DNA from: Clostridia bacterium
Lineage (GTDB): Bacteria > Bacillota_A > Clostridia > Oscillospirales > CAG-272
Assembly (NCBI GenBank): GCA_017462445.1
Contig: JAFTRB010000076.1
Span: 1-8,163 of the forward strand
Direction: 5' to 3'
DNA: 8,163 nt
Made by a program: the position numbers and the translations under genes. This document shows, in pieces, positions 5,816 to 8,163 of this stretch (the first letter of the stretch is position 1; each line of letters starts with the position of its first letter). The notes below the pieces were generated by a model that ran no database searches, had not been told where the DNA came from, and saw only the letters and a program-made list of their open reading frames with translations.

Positions 5816-6214
5816 TCACTTAATCCACCACTCGGGAGTTATCTCACCGAGCTTTACCGTTCTTCCGGTTTCAAAATCCATCATTATTTCTATATTATGA
5901 TATCTCCCAGCCATCAGCTGAACCATCAACTCGCGGCAGGCACCACAGGGAGCGCCCGAGGAGCCGTCGGGCATAATGCAAAGCACCCGATCAATCTCGC
6001 TCTCGCCATTTGTTATCATATTGAATATCGCATTCCTCTCGGCACAAATACCGAGGGTGGAGCAGGTGTCAATACACACCCCCGTGTATATCCGCCCCGA
6101 GGAGGAGCGGACGGCAGCCGCCACCTCGCCACAGCTTACATAGTCGGATATTTGGCGAGAATTTAACACGCCCCTCGCCCTTTCGTACATTTCTTCCCAA
6201 ATTTTGTCCCTCAT
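5816..6214 (-). CDS. Cytidine deaminase family protein (zinc-dependent)
   Basis: The protein has 132 residues, the usual length of homotetrameric cytidine deaminases. The zinc site is complete: C57-A-E59 (in GICAERNAIF) and P-C90-G-A-C93-R-E, giving three cysteine ligands and the catalytic glutamate. Hydrolytic deamination of a cytosine-containing nucleoside or a related compound is expected, in the cytosol. It departs from typical Cdd proteins in the segment before the zinc site. Where many enzymes have G-V-N-x-E-N-A-S-Y-G with ribose-contacting N and E, this protein has GVCIDTCSTLG (C47, D49). The substrate may therefore differ, as in blasticidin-S-deaminase-like members, so no gene symbol is given. 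ATG at 6214 follows an excellent AAGGAGG at 4 nt. It is the first gene of a pair with the ICMT-like gene. Confidence 0.87.
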   Translation of the reverse strand: MRDKIWEEMYERARGVLNSRQISDYVSCGEVAAAVRSSSGRIYTGVCIDTCSTLGICAERNAIFNMITNGESEIDRVLCIMPDGSSGAPCGACRELMVQLMAGRYHNIEIMMDFETGRTVKLGEITPEWWIK

Positions 6215-6227
6215 AAAGCCTCCTTTG

Positions 6228-6274
6228 AAAAAACGAATAAAAAACCAAAGCCTTCACCGACAGGAGAAGGCTTT
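6228..6274 (-). terminator. Intrinsic terminator or attenuator in front of the deaminase gene
   Basis: Read on the - strand, AAAGCCTTC (6274-6266) pairs perfectly with GAAGGCTTT (6255-6247), 9 bp with a 10-nt loop, followed by GGTTTTTTATTCGTTTTTT (6246-6228). It fits the end of the transcript of the 7826-6613 operon. It stands only about 5 nt before the ribosome binding site of the deaminase (6223-6219), leaving no room for a promoter between. The deaminase pair must therefore be reached by read-through or by a promoter upstream of the hairpin. Confidence 0.75.
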
Positions 6275-6337
6275 AATAACTGAACACTATACTTTCCGGG
6301 TTATCCTACACGGACCGTCGGGACGCCGGTCCCTACA
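6266..6337 (+). repeat. 72-nt intergenic repeat, copy A
   Basis: Runs from GAAGGCTTTAATAACTGA to GGTCCCTACA and matches 6499-6571 except for one substitution (6284 a versus c) and one missing base. It contains the palindromic stretch GGACCG...CGGTCC. Same orientation as copy B. Confidence 0.95.
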
Positions 6338-6357
6338 ATGGGTGTTTGCTTCCCATA

Positions 6358-6405
6358 GCCTTCTCCAGCGGGAGAAGGTGTCATCGAAGATGACGGATGA
6401 GGTGT
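6358..6405 (+). repeat. Modular two-hairpin intergenic element, copy 1
   Basis: Hairpin 1 is CCTTCTCC (6359-6366), loop AGCG, GGAGAAGG (6371-6378). Hairpin 2 is GTCATC (6380-6385), loop GAA, GATGAC (6389-6394). The conserved tail GGATGAGGTGT follows at 6395-6405. A second copy lies inverted at 6457-6504. Confidence 0.85.
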
Positions 6406-6456
6406 AACAGAGCAGGGATAAAAGACTAAGCCATAGTGAGCATCAAACTTTAATTG

Positions 6457-6504
6457 ACACCTCATCCACTGCTCCGCGGTCCTCCTTCCCCTCAAGGGGA
6501 AGGC
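6457..6504 (-). repeat. Modular two-hairpin intergenic element, copy 2 (inverted)
   Basis: Read on the - strand it has the order of copy 1: hairpin 1 CCTTCCCC/GGGGAAGG (6503-6484), a short hairpin 2 (+ strand ACTGC/GCGGT at 6468-6480, with one U-G pair on that strand), then GGATGAGGTGT (6467-6457). The hairpin sequences differ from copy 1 but pairing is kept, and the tail is identical. Confidence 0.82.
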
Positions 6505-6571
6505 TTTAATAACTGACCACTATACTTTCCGGGTTATCCTACACGGACCGTCGAGGACGCCGGTCCCTACA
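6499..6571 (+). repeat. 73-nt intergenic repeat, copy B
   Basis: Near-identical to copy A at 6266-6337. It overlaps the end of the inverted two-hairpin element and runs directly into the heptamer tandem repeat. These elements fill the stretch between the deaminase gene and the PHP gene, in which no coding sequence is seen. Confidence 0.95.
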
Positions 6572-6599
6572 CCACTGACCACTGACCACTGACCACTGT
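6572..6599. repeat. Heptamer tandem repeat (CCACTGA)4
   Basis: Three exact CCACTGA units are followed by CCACTGT. The same heptamer occurs three times at 8010-8030, and CTGACCACT also appears inside repeat copy B. This suggests a genome-wide intergenic microrepeat. Confidence 0.93.
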
Positions 6600-6612
6600 A
6601 CACTATTAACAA

Positions 6613-7391
6613 CTAAAACAACGGATTCTTCAGCTCCACCTCGTCGAGCAGATTTACTCCGTACCTGTCGGCAAAGCGCATTCCTTCAAGTATCTCTCCT
6701 CTATCCGCCACATGCCTTACCATATGGGCATCAAAGCCGAGGAAGGCATCAGCGCCCAGCGCTCCGCAACCTCCCAAAATGCAGGGTTTGGGTAATATCT
6801 CCTATCCCTGATACCGTTAAGGTTTATCTCAAGCGGAATGCCAAGCCTCTTTGCCTCCCTGACAAGCCTTGCCGCCTCCTGCCTGTAAAGGTCAAGGTCC
6901 CCGACAAAGTGCATCATATCCGGATGCGCCAGCATAGAGAACCTTCCCGTCTGCATAGCGGCGATGGTCATATCGGTATAGGCGGAAAGACGGCAGGGCG
7001 AGTCGGTAGCATCAAAGGCGCAGAAGCAGTCCTCCGCCCCCTCATGCCCGATGTAATGCCCCGCATAAATAAGATAATCCAAGGGGTATTTGCGATACTC
7101 CTCCAGAAGGCCGGGGAAATATCGGGGATAATACTCCGCCTCAAAGCCAATCTTAATATCTATGTAGCCGCGATACTTCTCTCTTAAGGCAACCAGCGTA
7201 CTGAAATAGTCACCGATCTGCGAGATATCCATACGGCAGTAGGAAACAAAGCTACCCGGGAATATATACGGGGTATGATCCGAAAATCCCAAAACACGGA
7301 TACCCTCGGAGATAGCCTTTTTTATATACTCCTCCTCGGTGCCGCTTGCGTGACCGCAGCGGTAGGTATGGTTATGATAATTGCACCTCAT
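6613..7391 (-). pseudogene. PHP-family histidinol-phosphatase-like gene, frameshifted
   Basis: The PHP metal-dependent phosphoesterase signatures appear in order (numbered from ATG 7391): H6-N-H8, RCGH14, S-D-H39, GFE84AE, AGH112, LAH156PD. This arrangement fits the HisJ-type histidinol-phosphatase group, though substrates of such paralogues vary. The open frame stops at 6717. A second frame from about 6765 down to TAG at 6613 continues the family with GADAFLGFDAH (the last metal ligands), MRFADRYG and a C-terminus NPLF. One G appears missing at 6764-6766 (GCGGAGC where GCGGGAGC keeps the frame). Restored length is 259 residues, near the usual 260-270. As read, the product loses its last metal ligands. 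It may be a real recent mutation or a sequencing error, since the rest is intact. ATG 7391 follows GGGGG and starts 12 nt after the upstream gene; a TTG at 7403 is less likely. Confidence 0.85.
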
Positions 7392-7403
7392 ACAATCCCC
7401 CAA

Positions 7404-7826
7404 TCAGTTTGTGGCAAGCAGATAAACCACAATGCCAAGCACCACAACCGCAATACCCAGAATAATAAGCAGAGCATTGCGCGCTCTTCTGAAGAATGAA
7501 TACCACCAGGCCTGGCGCAGATAGCGGGATATGGGGTCCTTCTTACGGGAGAGATCCGAGCGGAATCGGCTCACCCACTTGATGTCATCCTTGCCAAGCT
7601 CGTCGCTTTTCTTGACCGCTCCCGGCTCGTGGGCAAAGCGGTTTCTCAGATTTCTATATCTTACAAGCTTTGGCAGTACCTCATCTCTGTCGGGAGCAAA
7701 GCGCGCGTTGTTAAGGCGGCTGATGTACTCGGTGACACCGCCGGAGGCAAGACCGAACTTGTCACAGCACAGCCTTTCAATATCCATAAATATATTCAAA
7801 AAGTTTTCGTTGACTCTCTTGCTCAC
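7404..7826 (-). CDS. Small C-terminally membrane-anchored protein with HEPN-like motif
   Basis: The protein has 140 residues. The soluble part (about 1-110) is helical and basic and contains RYRNLRNRFAHE (residues 56-67). R61-N62-x3-H66 matches the R-[polar]-x3-H pattern of HEPN-type domains. Residues about 117-138 are one strong membrane helix preceded by FFRRARN, giving a C-tail anchor with the N-terminus in the cytosol. The family is not recognised with certainty and no signal peptide is seen. The start is GTG at 7826; in-frame TGA six bases upstream excludes a longer form, and AAGGGAG lies about 8 bases away. An out-of-frame ATG at 7833 is ignored. It is the first gene before the PHP gene (12-nt gap), likely one operon. 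RNase or regulatory activity would be an inference from the motif alone. Confidence 0.8.
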   Translation of the reverse strand: MSKRVNENFLNIFMDIERLCCDKFGLASGGVTEYISRLNNARFAPDRDEVLPKLVRYRNLRNRFAHEPGAVKKSDELGKDDIKWVSRFRSDLSRKKDPISRYLRQAWWYSFFRRARNALLIILGIAVVVLGIVVYLLATN

Positions 7827-7861
7827 GCCTCATACTCCCTTCCTAAATTATTATATACACA

Positions 7862-7889
7862 TTTATATTCTCGGTCGTATATTCATCAA
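7862..7889 (-). promoter_or_regulatory. Probable promoter of the anchored-protein/PHP operon
   Basis: On the - strand, -35 TTGATG (7889-7884) and -10 TATAAA (7867-7862) are separated by 16 bases. A second perfect TATAAT lies just downstream (about 7855-7850) but has no partner at normal distance. The leader would be short, about 25-30 nt. Confidence 0.5.
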
Positions 7890-7894
7890 TTAAG

Positions 7895-8008
7895 CCCCCA
7901 TTTTGAGGGGAATTTGCTTGCAAATCGATTTGGGTCGGGTCCCAAATCGCCGAAAAATGCTAGCACGCACACTGAAGCTCTTTAACATTATTAGCTATGG
8001 CGTGCGTG
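7895..8008. repeat. Cluster of adjacent inverted repeats upstream of the operon
   Basis: From left to right: CCCC/GGGG (about 7896-7910); ATTTGC-TT-GCAAAT (7912-7925); directly abutting it CGATTTGGG/CCCAAATCG (7926-7949, 9 bp, loop TCGGGT); then CACGCAC (7964-7970) paired at a distance with GTGCGTG (8002-8008). No T tract follows, so these are not ordinary terminators. No gene is seen from 7827 to the window end. Confidence 0.75.
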
Positions 8009-8009
8009 A

Positions 8010-8030
8010 CCACTGACCACTGACCACTGA
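8010..8030. repeat. Heptamer tandem repeat (CCACTGA)3
   Basis: Three exact CCACTGA units, the same unit as at 6572-6599, about 1.4 kb away in a separate intergenic region. Confidence 0.93.
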
Positions 8031-8036
8031 TAATCA

Positions 8037-8157
8037 AGAGCAATCATATCTGGGAGCTTGCTCACAAGGATGATTGCCGCAGATTGCTCTTTCGGTGGTT
8101 TGTCGCAAGACAAACATAGTGCGTTAGCACCAAGACCTCCCCGAGGGCTTGCACCGA
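8037..8157. ncRNA. Candidate structured RNA or intergenic repeat at right edge
   Basis: AGAGCAATC (8037-8045) pairs with GATTGCTCT (8082-8090). One base later TCGGTG (8092-8097) pairs with CACCGA (8152-8157) and encloses three hairpins: GTTTGTC-GCAA-GACAAAC (8098-8115, a GNRA loop), GTGC-GTTA-GCAC (8119-8130) and CCTC-CCC-GAGG (8136-8146). This is a compact four-way fold. It matches no RNA family I recognise, no promoter is seen for it, and the window ends 6 nt later. It may instead be another hairpin-rich repeat element. Confidence 0.4.
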
Positions 8158-8163
8158 TAAAGA

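Noticed and set aside
6224..6612. An insertion sequence between the deaminase and PHP genes.
   Set aside because: No transposase frame and no terminal inverted repeats around a unit with target duplication; only short intergenic repeats are present.
8092..8157. A tRNA, tmRNA or RNase P fragment.
   Set aside because: No T-loop TTCGA, anticodon arm, encoded CCA or conserved RNase P core motifs; only the branched shape is similar.

Overview
The window looks like chromosome from a low-to-mid GC Firmicute of the Clostridia, probably an uncultured gut or rumen lineage. The signs are strong AGGAGG-type ribosome binding sites, a textbook sigma-A promoter, a CCA-encoding tRNA, and intergenic DNA full of small perfect hairpins. 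The lineage is an inference; no marker gene fixes it.

Layout, left to right. Positions 96-273 hold a promoter, a tRNA-Thr(GGT) and its terminator on the + strand. Positions 274-560 are non-coding and hairpin-rich, bracketed by two copies of a 19-nt direct repeat. A candidate short + strand transcription unit (533-630) ends in a 16-bp terminator. All protein genes are on the - strand. 621-3176 encodes an 851-residue protein with ten zinc-ribbon repeats (DUF4379-like) and an embedded PD-(D/E)XK, Vsr-like nuclease domain. 3231-5072 encodes a Sel1/TPR-like protein with a small barrel-like N-terminus and its own promoter. 5144-5809 (ICMT/phospholipid methyltransferase-like membrane protein) and 5816-6214 (cytidine deaminase family) form a tight pair. 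6224-6612 is a mosaic of intergenic repeats. 6613-7391 is a PHP-family (HisJ-like) phosphatase gene broken by a one-base frameshift. 7404-7826 encodes a small protein with an R-N-x3-H, HEPN-like motif and a C-terminal membrane anchor. 7895-8163 is again non-coding: hairpins, a heptamer tandem repeat, and a multi-branched RNA-like fold at the right edge.

How the genes relate: the anchored protein and the PHP gene look like one operon (12-nt gap), and the deaminase and methyltransferase-like genes another (6-nt gap). The deaminase pair is preceded by a terminator-like hairpin that may end or attenuate transcription from the right. The zinc-ribbon nuclease gene lies beside a tRNA, is more AT-rich than the genes to its right, and carries a nearly identical internal duplication. 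Together these suggest a fast-evolving accessory nuclease gene rather than a core gene. It is the most interesting item in the window: a modular array of about 70-residue zinc units built around a nuclease, plausibly reading nucleic acid, with no function demonstrated here.
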